A DNA stretch of 64,000 nucleotides from Physcia stellaris (GCA_018902385.1 JABSSW010000063.1:62001-126000), one strand, 5' to 3'. Shown: positions 1 through 14,261, numbered from the stretch's first letter. A program made the numbers and translations. The notes: a model not told the origin generated them from the letters alone.

Positions 1-3000
1 CGAAGTGCAATTCTAGCGCCTGGCTTGCCCTTGACATCATCTAGCTTTTCGCTCGCAAATCTGTGGAAGCTAATGTTGGTGTTGTGTATGGCCAGCCAGA
101 TCGGTCCTGCGGACTTCGACTCTTTCAATGAGCTGATGACCTTTCCAGCAGCCGCACTTCGTGATAAAGTGACATCGTCCTTTCCTTTGGATTTATTCCC
201 AGTAAAGATCTGGTACATACCATGCCATGGATGGTCGATGCATATCCGCAAAACAAGTGCAAAGAGGAGGCTCTGGAACTCGTCAGTTGAGTCTAACAGT
301 CGTGAAGACCATTGATTCATCAAGGTGGCAAACTTCCTACTTCCTACTTTGGTTATGTGTTTTGCAACTGCTGTGTTAGCGACATTGCTGTTCCAGTTCT
401 CCAACCACAACGCAGAGAACCGCAGGGCATCTTGATCGAATTTGTCACAAGCCTTGAGACAAAGCAAATAGTTCTCCAGGCTTTGACGGAGGAATGCTTG
501 CCGGCTGTCATGCAAGCGCTGAAATTCACGATCGTCTAGATCGAGCCATTGTTTTGCTTTATTTCGATGGGTTGTCAGGTTGGCTCTTTCTTTTCCCTGC
601 GAAGCTGCGGATTTGATCATCCTATCAAGATCATGGACTTCTGCCTCTTTTTGCTCACGGAGTTTCCCCATGCGACGATAATCTTCAAGGGTGTCCGGAT
701 TTTGCAATTGCTGATCACAAAAGGAAGCGAATTGATGGTAAACCTTACCGGCTTCGTCGCCCTCAGAAACACCGTTAAGCTCTTTGATGGCCGGTGCAAG
801 GTATCGATTGATAATCTCGTCCGGCTTTTCGAGTCTAGCTTCGGATATGTGATGGCCCTGTGTATGGTCTTAGCAATATGACTAATAGAATTGTCATCGG
901 TGTTAGAGTCACCAATTTAGCAAGCACTTCTGGTTTTCCGACATGAATCGACTGCGCTTTTGGATGCATACTCGACTGCAGTTCCTGGAGCATTCGAATT
1001 GACGTCGACATCTCGCCTTGATCCCAAAGCACTTGAGCGCTCTCAAAACTAACTGCAGCTAGGATATCAACGCCGGCAGCTTGGCATGACTGTGAAAGAC
1101 TTGTTAGATGTGTCACTGATGTCAAGGCATTTTGGAATGCTGCATGTTCTCTGCTCATTCTTGATGACGCCAACAAGACTTGGCTCTCGAGGAGTTTGGC
1201 ATCGTGCTGTGAAATCTTGAGAATGTTCTGAAGCCGCGCACTCTTACTCAATGAGCTGAACATCGACTCGCGGCACGAGATTATGTCGCTAATGCGATCG
1301 AAACTGTGTAGTATTAGTGGTCATCATGAATCACAGCTGAATAAAGAGAGTTACCTCCCGATACGCATCCATTCACCCCTCGCTTCAAATTTAGCCCATA
1401 CTTCGTATAATTCAGTGCTGCTCTCTGAAGAGAATATCTCGTCTGCTTCTGATAGTATAGCTAGCACGGCAAGCGTTTTGTGAGCTGCAGAGGTTGCATC
1501 GCCTCCAGCCAGTAGTATTGCCATGACATCACCGACTCCAGAGTTGATGGCGGAGGACGCTGAGTCAAAGTCCACAGCGCTGTTGATGCCTTGCAGCGCC
1601 TTGAAAACAGTGCTGGACCCACTGGAGTGTGACGTCGGAACCGGAACATCCCATTGTTCCAGCTTTCTGGCCGTGTTCAACATTGACTCGGGAGCTGTAT
1701 GCCCAGACTCCGCCATCTTGCTAAGCATAGACTGTGATAATCCATGAAAGTCCAAACTGTTCAATACAGTAATCATGCTTGCGTAGTCCCCGGGTGGGGT
1801 TTCCTTAGCAAGTCTTATTTGGCTGTCAAAGTAGGCGCCTCGGAATGAAAGACTCTTGAAACCAGCTTGCTCGTACTCTAAGCGAGTCATTAGTGAAGCA
1901 AGACTAGATGGCTGCTGCACACCATAAAAGGAGTCTTGCTCATCGACGTTTTGATAAATTTCTAGCAAGAGGTCCGTTGGCTCATCAAATTTAACACCTG
2001 ATGAGCGCCTTGACGCTTTAGCTGCCTCTGAATGACTAGTCTCCAGGAAGACCAGAGCTGTCTTGAACATCGAACAGGTTACTGCCGCGCTTGCAGCGGC
2101 GCTATAATCTATCGCGAGCCAACGTGAGCGATCGGCCTTTGCTATTTCGTTTGGCAGCGGTTGCTTGCGGAGGTATAAGATTGCTCTCAGGAGTATTTTG
2201 ACATGGGCCATCGAAGTCTTACTACAATTCTTGAGCCACTCATGGGCAGCTTCAGATATTACTCGCCTCGTCTTCTCCTGACCCCCTGCCTCATTGAGCA
2301 GTACTAGATGAAGCACATAAGGGAAAATCTGATTCGCGAGGCCCCTTACTACCGAGAGAATCTTTGGTAATTCGGATAGAATGGGATCCTCGTCACCAGT
2401 CAAGGCAAGAGCAATGCATAGCTGCCGAATCCATGAAGATACCGAGATGTCTTCGTCGAATCGTGCACATTCAGATAGCGATTTTTCCAGGGAAAGCTTC
2501 AAGATTTCTGGAACGGGGTGATGCTGGACCCAGAGCATGCTTGCCATCAAAGAGTCTGGTAATACTTGCTCGCAATCAGAAAAATATTCGGTGCCATGTG
2601 CTCTGTTCAAGATTGACCGAAGAGTCTTCTCTGCTGCACCAACCTCTTTGCTACTCTCAACTAACAAAATGCTACACAGTGATCTTAGTATGTAAGTTCT
2701 CGATGCCGAGGAGGGTTCTGAAGATGATGCCACAGTATCAGAATGTTTGTTGTCAAGTTGCATTTCCGACATCATAGCATGATCCACGCTGCCGGTTCCT
2801 GCGAAGGCTCGGCCAAGCACCCGGCCTGCCCACACAAGATAGTTCCTACCGCAGTTGCTCCGCTGACAAGTATTCCATACGACTCCAGCATATCTCGCAG
2901 CTAGTTGATCCTCGCCTAGAATATCCTCACGAACGTTTGGCGGGGATTCGAAAGCGGAACAGAGAAGATTGAGTACTAGATTTCTAGAGGCTCGATCGAG

Positions 3001-6000
3001 CAGATTGCGTTCTGATCGCTGGTCTTCGAGTAACTCTAACAGCAAGTCACTTTCGTATGATCCCTTTTTCGCGTTACCTCTGTCCCGTACGTTTCTTGCC
3101 GCTCCAATGATGGCTCTGAAGGATTGTTCCGTGGCACCTGTCAGCTGAGACGAGGTGTACCTACCAAGGAAAGCAGTAAACCAAGCGTGGAAGGCATTCG
3201 CCTTCGACATTGTGGCCTTGTACTCACTTTCTTGAGTCGTACTTTCCTGTGCAGAACCGAGGAACGCTCTCGTCGAAGTAAGGGTGGAGACCGCAATGCC
3301 CACAAGGAAAGATGGCACTTCTTTGAGATAAGCTTCACTATGACTCAAAAGGTATTGATATATACCGATGCTGTCTTCTGAGCATTGCGCATCAGTGAGA
3401 AAAGTTCTCAATGAGTGAAGTGCCATTTCAAGAGGATATCCCTTTAATGCTATGGAACCAGCCATAGATATTAAAATTCGGATCCGCCGAATGATGGCGC
3501 ATGCATGGGACGAGCCCAGAGCCGGATGGATTCCACTCAAAAGGTCTCTAAATACATAGACGTAGAGCACTGGAGACCACATTGAGTCCCGTTCGAAAAC
3601 GCTCCTACGGCACAGCTGATCTATTTGTGGAATCAAGAATTTGGCTTTGAAAGAAGGTTGCTGATTGATAGGTACGACCCGAGCTGATGAGCTGGTCGTC
3701 GTCATCTCTTGGTGAGCGACAAGTACACTTTGAAACGCCACATGCTTGCTTAGGCCTTTTTGAATATGTTCCTCCTCATCGATCGTTTTGAAGAACGTCG
3801 CCAGGATATAAGGAAAGTGGGCCGTGACGAGAGAGAAGTATTGCTCTTTACCTAAACACTTACGTAGGCGCGCCTCGGCTCCGGGAGCTTGACTTGTATG
3901 TGATTGTGCTATTGAGAGGTCCCGAGCCATACTGTAAGCGGCTACCTTGCTGAAGGAATCTTCGAGGAGCTGGTTATATGATGTCTCAAGGATCCTTGCT
4001 AATTGAACAGCTTCATCATCCCTGCCTCGCATGATGATCTGACCCACTACATCACTTTGCACGTCTCTCAGAAGCTCCTTGATGCTGGCATAACCAAATA
4101 TGTCATATGGTAATGATATAAGAGCCTGCGTCTCAAGCCATGTGTAGATTATTTGCGATGCGAACAGTCTAAAAAGTTCTTGAGAGCCTTCTAGACCAAG
4201 GGACTTTGTGAGATATGTTACACAATATTTGGCATGCCCACGAGACTCGGGTATCGGTCCCGGAGTCTCCAGGATGTGATAGACGCAACGGCGAAGCAGG
4301 GTCGACCACGCAGCGCCCAGGCGTGAGAATATGTAAAGCCGAAGAGCTATACCTTCCGAATAATCCGTTGAAGCTGGTAACCGGGTCACAATGTCTTGAA
4401 GGATATTCTCGTGCTCTTTCAGTATGAATAAGCCAAATATTTCTGATATGCTGTTGCCAACGTGATATTTGACGACCAAAGAACCTTCCTGTAAAACGCG
4501 GAACAAGCTCGTCCTTGCAGATTCTAGGGAAAGGCTTTTTGCGTACTCAGGATGGACCTTGATAACGCGTTGAAGCATGGTGGAAATGGAGATTTGAACA
4601 TGTGGCGATGCTATACCTCCTTCCAAGGCTTTCCGGATGAACCATTCATATAATTGCGACCCAAGGTCGGTGACCTCACCCATGTCAGCCGTCGTCCACA
4701 ACTCTGCGAGAGCCGTTAAAACGTCCAAGCACACGCCCAGTGCAACTTCACATCTCTCGAATTCGTAAGCCTCCAGGAGCTCCTGACCTATATACTCCAA
4801 CAAACTGCTGGCCTCTTTTTCGCCCAATCGATAGCCAGATTCCAGAACTTCTCGCAGAGTTTGTCGGCAAGAAAGAAAATCCTGAGGTTGGAGTTGGGTC
4901 AGGTATTCTACAAAATTTGGCGAGAGGATAGGTTCGCTGATAGTCATGACTGACTCGGTCATCGTCTCATTATTGCACTCTAACAATGGACGAGATACGA
5001 AGCACAGCTTAGCAGCTTGGCAAGCGCGGAAGGCCATATAGCCGGTTGTAGCGCTAACCTCCTCATGGGGAATATCCACTGCTAATGTCTCGTCACTCCC
5101 TTGCTGATGGCTACCTTGAGATTCAAAATCGTCGTCTAGATCCATGACATCCTGACAATTAGTACTTTTTTGAGTAAGGTTAGAGCTGCGTGTCCGCCAA
5201 TAATCAGGGTCAAAGTATTGGGCGACAGCAGCAACGCCGGAGGAAAGTATGTCTTGACCGCTACAATGGACTACATCAACGGCAGGGAAATCCAACATGA
5301 CTTCATACAGGCCATCTTCAAGGTCCCCCCTGATGCCAGACTCAATAATTTTCTCAATTAGCTTCTTCATCAAAGCACCGACTAAGTTTCGAAGATCTTC
5401 TTCTCTGCGATTTTCTCCGGCACAGTCATGAGATAACATAGCTTGACCGACGATGCTCAATGACATGGCAACCTTAGCCATGTCTGGTGTGATGATTGAT
5501 GGACCCTTGGAAGAGCCGGGTTGAAAGACATCACGGAACGTTACCGAGGTCTCAGTGGTAAGGTATTCCGAGATCAAGCCGAATATCTTCTTTTGCTGCA
5601 GGCTGGATGAGTCAATCTGCAAGCTAGTCATGATTGAAGACCTTCCGAGATCAGAATTTGCACTATCGTTGAGCTCAAGGAGTAAATAACGTGTGAGCTT
5701 CCGCTTCCTCAGGGAGATTACATCGGCCTGAGAGATTCGGCCGAGGCGTTGAGCTGCCTCGATTCTTGGTCCTTCCGACGGTAAACCCAAACAGACAGAT
5801 AACAATTGGACAATAGAGCGAGTGGGACATAGCTGGGCGATTTGCGCTGTATGTGTACGGTCGTGGAGCATTCCTAGCGTATCAATTGATCAATGGCTTC
5901 AAGCATAGCACAGGCTGACTTACTTGGTGACCACCTCATGAACAACCAGCGCAGAATTTGCTCGAGTGTTTCTGTTATAGAACCAATATTAAACTTGCAT

Positions 6001-7980
6001 CTCAATGGCGCAATGACAGATAAAAGCTTGGTGCTTGAGTCAACGCAGACAGCGGGACCACTGAGGTCAAAAGAAGATATCATATTGTCAACGATATCAT
6101 TTATTTCCAGATATCCGATAACTGCAGTCTCAAGAAGACACCTTAGTAAGTGGCATGCGGCCCGACAAATGAGCGAGGATGTGATAGATCTCATCGCGAT
6201 TTTGAACGCTTGTAACCACAGGCCATGTAAAGCGGCAGCGTTTGCAGACGGTGAATATAACGCACTGGACAAGGAATCAGCAAAACGCCTATATACTGGC
6301 AATGGAGCTAACCTTGACATGGCAAGCATGGCCCAAGACACAATAGTGGAACTATTATCTGACAAACAAAACAGCAAGACGTCGAGAGAATACTGCATAG
6401 TATACTCATCGACTATTGGTTGGTCAAGGAGGAAAGCCATGATCTGTACTGCATGAAGCTTCTCTGCTCCCTGAGCCATCTTTGCACGGAGTAGCACGTT
6501 CTCCCACAAGGAAGAGATTTTTCTTCGTTTTGTGGCAGGGTTGAACTCTTCGGCCGGATAGGACTGATGCTGCGCATTACTATACAGATCTAAAGCAGCG
6601 ATGATCGATCTGCTGACTTGCAGCAACGCCCACGGCTGCTCTACTTTGATAACCCCAGGACGAGCTCTGAAAGCCTTTAAGCAAAGAGAATTCTCATGCT
6701 CCGAATCATACGGAGCGTTAGCCAAGTTCAGATCTGCAAACTGCAACTGCTCTCTTTCCGGGCGTTTACAATAGTCCTCTTTAAAAGCTTCCAAGAGATC
6801 TTGCAGGTCAGAAGTGAATCGATCCCTCTCATCAGATTGCACAATCTGCCTGAAGTGTGGTTCACCATTTAGTAGTGAGATAAGCATGGAGTCTTTTAAA
6901 GTACTTGACTTAGGCTGCCAATAACGACTTATTAGTGGTAGCACAGATTTGACAGTATGCCGTGCCAGTCCGACGTCGTCCGTGACAATTCTCGCCAGAA
7001 TCGAGTTGATACAATCGAAAGCAGCTTGCTGTGTATGACTAGCATGGGTCGACAATCCAAGAAACTCGATCAAGTTCTGCAGTACCGCTTGGGCCTTTTC
7101 TCCAATAGGCGCATTTGGAGTCAAGTGCAGATATTTTGTGCAAAGAATAAGCTCTTCGGCGGAAGATTTTAGAGACAGCTTGCCAGAGATCTGCGCTGTC
7201 TGATCACTCGTCTTGCGCAGAGAAAAGCTGTGGCCTTGGGGGGTCGCTGATCGGCTAACATTGTCTCTAAAGGAGCTAGATTCGCGGACTCTATGAGATA
7301 ACGAAGACTCGTTCTCATTTAGGGCATAATTTAAGTCATGGATAGCCTCGCTGCAGAAATCTGCAATCTCGTGCCAATCCTCTTTCTTGAAATGTTCTGG
7401 ATGAGGCGGATGTTCTAATATTACCCTCAGGGCCTTAAGATAATCCGAAACCAATGGTTCGCAATACCCACCGTCAATTGTGGGCAGAGTCTGGGTAACG
7501 TGCTGGAAAAGAGCCTTCACTGTCTTATATCGTAGTTTTCGGACTCCGACCTTTACAGTCTTGAGAAGAACATCGGCACAAGCAGACAGGCGTGACGCGG
7601 CCTGACTTTTTGCTCGTTCTTTTGAACTTCTTGCATAGCTAGAACTCTGGCTCGTCGAGAGACGGAAAAGTGCTTCAAAGATCTGGTGGTAAGCCTTGTC
7701 GGACAGCGCGTCTCTAAATCCACTTCAGTGACTAGTCTCAGCATATCAATGGTATCATTACAATTTTGAGCTGTCGCGATTCTGAGACAGAATATGCGTC
7801 AAATCTGAACCACTTAAGCAGGTGTTATGATGAAAGTCAAGCGACCGCACCAGCTAAACCATTATTCCTTTCTGTAACCCCCTCGCATCCAATCTTTCCT
7901 AAGGACATTAGTTTGTAATTTCACAAAGTTGCTCGCCTTAAAGACATACTCAGAGCCTCTCCGAGACTGACTTCCTCCAT
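1..7980 (-). CDS. tel1: Tel1/ATM-family serine/threonine kinase, C-terminus cut by window edge
   Basis: This is the DNA-damage checkpoint and telomere-maintenance PI3K-like kinase (ATM orthologue). Phase-consistent exons are 7980-7950, 7898-7851, 7804-7762, 7713-5924, 5873-1355, 1303-913 and 857-1, with introns of 46-55 nt; about 2,560 codons are present. The start at 7980 opens [10 protein letters not shown] and splices to a TAN-like motif ([15 protein letters not shown]), which is diagnostic of the Tel1/ATM N-terminus. A long helical HEAT-type body follows, then FAT-domain sequence from about position 1300 ([20 protein letters not shown]). The window ends shortly before the PI3K catalytic motifs, so the kinase loop and FATC segment lie outside it. 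The gene is divergent from nup192 across 406 bp. There is no internal frameshift. Identification is confident; the three tiny 5' exons are my splice inference, supported by phase and motif. Confidence 0.93.
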
Positions 7981-8386
7981 ACTTTGATCTGGGTATCAGA
8001 CCAGCGGAGGAAGTAATTAACTGATTCGTACTTTGTATGCATGCCTACTCTAGGACTCAAGTTATGTTTATACTGATGAGGCCGCGCAAACCGACACTCA
8101 AAAATGACACTGAAATTCTACAAGTAGGAACACACCATCACCGTGATTCCTAGAGTTAGAGCGAAGTTGTGTAGAACATGATCATCATTGGCAACGACAG
8201 GGGAGAAACAAATTGCCGAGAAGAATATCACAACTCGTGGAAAGTTTAAAATTCTTCGATGCCAAGAAGGATTCCCATGAATTGTGCACCTCGGTGAAAT
8301 AAGCGCGCGTCGAAAGCGGCAAATCTCGCGTCAGTTCGTCGTGTGACCGCGTGTTTAGCACTTGACATTAGCTACTTTATCATGCC
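7981..8386. promoter_or_regulatory. Bidirectional promoter region between tel1 and nup192
   Basis: This 406-bp gap separates the divergent start codons of tel1 (minus) and nup192 (plus), so it must hold both promoters and 5' leaders. No coding exon was found. A 9-base inverted repeat (7970-7978 with 8006-8014) overlaps the tel1 start codon. No TATA element or known binding site is clear enough to name. Confidence 0.5.
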
Positions 8387-11300
8387 ATGGCCGAGTCGGA
8401 GGCCATCGAAGGTCTACGAGGACTACAGCAAGATTTAATTGCCCTAGAAGAGTCGCGGTTACGGAATGTCGAGAGGCTTTGGGTAGACCTTGAAGCTCGA
8501 GTGGAAGAGTTCAGGAACTTGCTTGACAAGCCCTCCAAAAACGAAAGTAGCCGGAAAAAAATCCTCTCCGGCATGTCGTCCCTGAATTAAGCAGATCAGA
8601 TCGCCCCTTCATGTCGCCTATCAATGCTAATAAGTCTCGCAGGTGAAATCCGGGTGCAGGATGAAGACTACACAATCAACGACGAGTTCAAGGAGAGCAC
8701 TCTACAGCTTGCCGATGGACTCGACTTGGATGAACTCGAATCCGCTAGACTTCTGCTTCAATCGGAACAAGCCTCGGATAGCCCCCAGCGATCGGGTACA
8801 GCCTCCGCCGTTATCCGTTTTCATGAAAGACGGCAATCTCTCCTTGAGTCCTTACGTCTCGTATTAAAACAATCTATTGATCCTGAAGCCGATGAGGAGC
8901 ACCGAGATGTTCTGCGCCAACTCGTGGCTTTAGTTTTAGAGACAAAAGATGGTCCCGCACGAAACGGATCACGATATGCTCAAAAATGTTTAGCCGGATT
9001 GGTAGGTATAGAGCGCTGGCTCCAGGCACTGGGTGATCGACACCAAGGATCCTTAACCATTGGACAGGCAATGAACCCTGAGCAAGAGGAGATGCTACAG
9101 TTTCAGCAAGCCAGTCTAGGTCATCAGCACGAGTCTCTGGGCGCTGTACTCGCGTATTTGGTCAAAGCCAGTTATACCGCCATCAGTGACTTTCATAAGG
9201 TCTTAGAACATTTACCAAAACTCGTCAAATGGAACAGTCTGGCTTTGCACTACGTTCCATCGATAATCGCTCTAATATCCCAACACGGCTCCCCAGATGG
9301 GACTTCTACATTTACTGAGGCTCAAGCAATGCACCAGAGGATCACAGATATTCAAGACTCAACTATGTGGCCATTGAAGCACCTCCAAGCTGCTACAGTG
9401 ACTTGGTGGCTGGCTGAGTACAGTGGATGGTTTCTTGAAGCTCCAACGGGCTCGCCAATGCCGGGAATCGATCTTCAAGCTGAAGCCGAGAGCCGCTCAA
9501 AGGCCTTTTTTCAGGCACTAAGGAATGGCGCATTTCAATGCATACTCTCTATCTGTTCTCAAATCAAACCCGGTGATTGGTATGATCCTGTGAGGAACGG
9601 ACTTACACGATATTTACTCAAGGATGCGCCAGCTCTGCCTCGCGAGGTCATGTACGCTTCTGTCTACTTTCAAGAATTAGTCATGGAGCAAGTCGAAGCG
9701 TTCGTTGACGCCTTTGTGACGAACATGCCAGACACCCTGCGAAGATTCAAGGCTGAAGAGGATGATCAGAGGAGGAAGATCCTATCAACTTTACAGGCAG
9801 ATGCGAGCAATGGCATGACAGAGCAGGAATTGCACCTTGAAAGGTTCCTCGTAATAATCTCCTATGCTTTTGATGACCGGATTGATGCTGCAGAATCTTT
9901 TTGGGCCGATACAGACAGTAACCTTTACGGCTTCCTGCAATGGGCATCCAAGAGACAGTCAACTCCCCGTGCCGGGGCCTTCTGTGAGCTGCTCCGAGCC
10001 ATATCCAAGGGCGAAGAATGTGCAGCATCGGCGCACCGTTTCTTGTTAGAAGAAGGTGGTGGCGGCGGCTCTTCCTCAAGGATTCGCCGAACAAGCTCTC
10101 TGAGCTGGACTCTGATCTTCGAGGAACTCAACGTCTACACCTCAGCGGTCCGAGATAGCTCTGTTGCGTCACGTCCCTCTTTCAGCAACAAGCCTAATTC
10201 AGATGAGATCGACGAGCCAGAAAGCGGACTGATGCTGGAATGTTATCTTCGACTCACTGCCCACCTTTGCCGCGAGAGCGCAGGTGCAAGGAACTGGATT
10301 TTATATCATCCATCCATTCGAATTCTGGACGCCCTTTTTTTACTGTCTAGTAACACCGTACCGAGTCGTATCCAAGCTTGTGCATTCAATATAATGCGAG
10401 CGCTGCTCACAGAGAAGACAGCAGAATTAGGTCTGTTTGTCTGGAGCTCACTGGATCAGTGGGTTTCCGGAGGATTGGTCCCAACAACGAGCGCATCGAG
10501 ACCTACAAAGCCCCCAATATCACCAGCACATTCAGAAGCAGCAACTTTCGAACTTATCGCCGCAGATTTCGAAGCTTCATGCGAGTTTATCAATCTACTC
10601 CAGAGCCTTGTCGCACCTTCTCTGAACGACTCTGAACTTAACGACTCACTCCCTTTCCCCGAGCAGCTGGGTTCGACATACCGGACCCCTGGAATTGAGC
10701 CATATATTGACTTTGCCCTCGGTAAAATATTTGCTTTAAGTATGGAGCAGTCAGATGATCCATTACGATTGCGAATTTTGAGATGCAGCGTGCTAGATTT
10801 CGCTATCACCTGTCTTGCAACATTCAACGAGGATCTTGTCATTCTCGCCAATAGATCAACAGTCGCAGTCGATAGTGCTATGAGTACCTCATCTCTTGCA
10901 GCATATATCCGATTACACCCTTTTGGTCGCGTGATGGAATGGATGTTCAACGAGAAGGTTTTGGCATCGCTTTTTGCAACAGCGAGACAAGACGTAAATG
11001 AGGTGTCCAACTCTTCTCCAGGCTCACCACTGCTTGTGTCCCTTCTGCGCTGTATAGATGTCATGAACTTAGTCATGGATCTCCAAACGACTTATCTCGA
11101 GATAGCACGGCCTCAGATTAAGATGCATGCAGTTGGAAATCGTAAACCGGTACTAAACCCAGCACTGGTGTGTTTTGAAGATAGTGTTGCCTTGCATCTG
11201 GGTCTCATTGCAGATCTAGGTCTTTATGCTGGCACAGGCAACCATGCACTTGCTGTGTCCTCGTTAAGGCTGTTACAAAAGCTATCCAGTTCGAGGAGGT

Positions 11301-13618
11301 TGAACCATCAAGCTGCTCCAAGTATAGCCAAAAAAAACCAAGGCAACCGTCTGATCGAGGTCTTAGAACAACAAGGTCAGGTTGAACAAATTGCAGGATC
11401 ATTAGTCCATGCAATGCAATTTGACCTACGCGAGCTAAGCGAAGGTAGCGAAGCTCCAGGTTGGATCATCAAGTCGGTCATCTTAGAGTTCCTCTATGTA
11501 TGCTTGACCTGTTCATCGGGCAGACCGACTTTGGCACACGCTCTCTTGGGGTTCGATTGCGGTACCTCTTCAGTGGACGTCCGATCAAATGGCCAATTTG
11601 CAAGAGGCGCCTCTCTTTTCCATACCATACTGACTCTCGTTGTCGATTATCCAGATGGCAAAGGCAATGATATTTTCCCATGGGCCTGTAGTCTGAAGCA
11701 AAAAGGAATGAGGGTGCTCTCAGAATTGTGGACTTCACCACTGACCGCCATTTTCACCTTGACTGAGTTAAGGACTAGCGACTTTCTCTTTGCGATGTTT
11801 CTAAAACAACAATCAGTCGGGCCAAATACTGAATGGGGAGGACGACCATCTCTTCATCCTGAATTTCCTTACACTGACTCAAGCATGGCGTATGGCGACT
11901 TTTTGGAACAGCGCCGCGCTCTATTTGAATACACAAGCGCAGAGATTAGGCTGCTAGCTGATGAAGCAGCTCCGTCGTTGAAGGCGCGTATTGTTTCAAC
12001 GTTGCTTGGGGCAACTGCTCTCCCTGATGGTTCTTATGAATCAAATCTGTCCGTCTTCGACCTGTTCGACTTTGCCGAGCTTGAATTCACAGAGAAAGCC
12101 CAAATACCTCATCTGACTTACTTTGCTGAGATAAACCTCTCAATTAAAGCAAGCGGTGAGACAGATGCTGGTGGCTGGCAATCGGACATAAATCTAATTG
12201 AAGAGCTTATAGCATTGCGCTTCAACGAATTACGCATGAATGGTCGCTTGCAAGAAAGTAGCGAAGAGCAGCGGGCTGTGGCCGAGGCACAAGATGTCCT
12301 GATGTTCTTTCAAGGCCAGAACCAGATCCATGTACTTCGGTACGCTAAATCTCGACTGTTGAAGGCTTGGAGCGACCTTTTGAAAATCTTCGTAAGCAAC
12401 TGTGACCTTGTTCACAGCAACAAATCAACGCTCATTCTGCAATCCCTTCAAATGATCAATCCCAAGCTCGAAAGATTCAGCGAAGAAAGCCCGCAAGACG
12501 CGTTGGAACTTGCTAAGCTCGTTCAAGCTTTGTTAGCGCAGCTTGACTTCCAAGCAATGGTAACAGATTCCGCAAAAGCCGAAGATGTAGGTAACGACAA
12601 GCTGTTTCAAACTTTCAGAACGGCGGTGCGAGCAATACATGTACCTCATGGGTCCTCTCGGTTTCACGAGGTTCTGTACAATATATGCCACAGGTATCTA
12701 GCTGAGACGTCAAATCTACCTGATGCTTCTGTCCGGCGCCGTCATGACACCCATACAATTAAGTCTGCTGGTGGGGTATTGCTAGACATCTTATGTGATG
12801 ATGCCTATGAGGGTTCCAGTACCTGCAGGATTTCTGCCCTCCTCTTGCTCACTTCATTGGTAGCTCTGGCCAAAGCTACAAACTCAAATTACATAATCGA
12901 GTCTTTGGTGCGGACCAATGTCATAGTCCTATTTGTAGAGGCACTCAGTGACATACCAAAGGAGTTACGTGCTACCGATCGACAAGGTTAGTAATCCGGA
13001 TCTATCATTGGTGCATTGACTGAGTCCGGTGGAAATGGCAGACATCCCTCTGTTGCTGTCATATTACGAAAGTAAGCTCGCACTACTTTTGACGATATCT
13101 CAGACTCGAGCCGGCGCGGTTCATATCGCACACGCTGGGCTGTTCCAAGCGGTGCGAACTTCAGGTCTATTCTCGGTAGACCCCGATTTGGGCATTGGTA
13201 GGATTCTTTGCCATCTCGATAGAGACGAAGACTAAAACTACTACAATAGAAATCGACAATCCCGAGGCATTAGACAAATATTATAATCTGCTACTATCAG
13301 TTACCCGAGTCGTCACATCTGTGGTCTTAAGTCGGGGACCCCAAAACGAACAAACTTTGGAACAAGCAAGGGCCTTTCTGGTAGAGAACCGATCACTTGT
13401 TGTAGCTATGTTCAAACGGCAAGCAAAGGTTGGAGCAGTGACCTTCGAAAGCATGGGCGTAGGCGTGGAGGAGCTTGTTGAGCTTCTTGTATTACTGATC
13501 ACGGTTACCGGCTTTTTAAGTGTACGTTGAGCCCCTCTTGATTACCCACTCTGAAGACTAACCTTTCCAGTATGAGGAGAAGCGAGATACCAAAGCGGCG
13601 AGATTAGGTTTCTCCTAA
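8387..13618 (+). CDS. nup192: Nup192/Nup205, inner-ring nucleoporin
   Basis: This is a large alpha-solenoid scaffold of the nuclear pore inner ring. Exons are 8387-8570, 8643-12986, 13042-13197, 13250-13521 and 13571-13618, giving 1,667 aa, the usual size for fungal Nup192. The hallmark segment EIRVQDEDYTINDEFKES followed by LQLADGLDLDELESARLLL sits at the start of exon 2. Near the C-terminus IPLLLSYYESKLALLL and FLVENRSLVVAMFKR match the family tail. The first intron begins with GC (gcatgt) rather than GT; the frame only works with this donor. The last exon encodes just 15 residues (YEEKRDTKAARLGFS) and is inferred from phase and the Nup192 C-terminal style. The gene shares its upstream region with tel1. 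Confidence 0.93.
8571..8642 (+). other. Non-canonical GC-AG intron in nup192
   Basis: This 72-nt intron starts gcatgt, has a branch-site-like gctaataa about 20 nt before its end, and finishes ctcgcag. Splicing here joins ILSG to EIRVQDED in frame, as in Nup192 proteins. No GT donor nearby gives an open frame. Confidence 0.8.
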
Positions 13619-14261
13619 GCCGTTTGAAGTCTGCGTTATTGACGATCGGCATCTGATCATGTATGTTCCACGACTAAGGATTGGGTACACAAAATAGTGG
13701 CTCCGAATTTTAGAGCTGAAGATGATGTTCTCAATGGCATGATATCTAGTCTAAGGTTAGTCATTGCTGCAGTATCAGTGTTCCACGCTCACGATCTAGA
13801 GACGCTAGGATGTCCTACCCTCGGGTCATCGTCGGCGGTGCTCTGCTGTGTGAGCTGTCGGATTCTGAGGAGCAGCCAAGTTCGTAAACCAAGGATCTAT
13901 AGGGTACTGGGGTCTACTGAATATGCATCTATCAGCGAGCGAGCCAAGATATAGAATAACAGTCGTGCAGTCCGAAGCGGTGACTGAGTAGAGATGATGC
14001 GTAACTTTATCCTCATGTGCTCGATTACGCCATCAATTAATTACACGATGTCTCCAATATTGAATTATATCCACCTCCGTACCGTCTTGAAACGCCTAAC
14101 AAATTCCTGTAAACCTCTTGCGTTGTTGCAAAGCGTTTATGTCCGCAAAGTCCGATGTCTATGGCTTTGCCAACGTCATACTATTTGATACTCAAACCCT
14201 TCTTCAATTGGGTATACGAAACCGCTGTAGGGAGAACGCACCCTTTTACCTCAATGCGTGC
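13619..14261. other. Intergenic, nup192 3' side and cul4 promoter
   Basis: These 643 bp hold no ORF with recognisable homology. The open frames here are short and low-complexity, and the in-frame extension of cul4 upstream of 14262 begins at a non-ATG codon. The region presumably carries the nup192 3' end and the cul4 promoter. Confidence 0.5.

Noticed and set aside
5893-6456. 187-codon plus-strand frame opposite tel1
   Set aside because: It lies antisense to well-supported tel1 coding sequence and has no recognisable protein features.
13697-13954. 85-codon frame downstream of nup192
   Set aside because: It starts at a non-ATG codon, is not continuous with nup192 and resembles nothing known.
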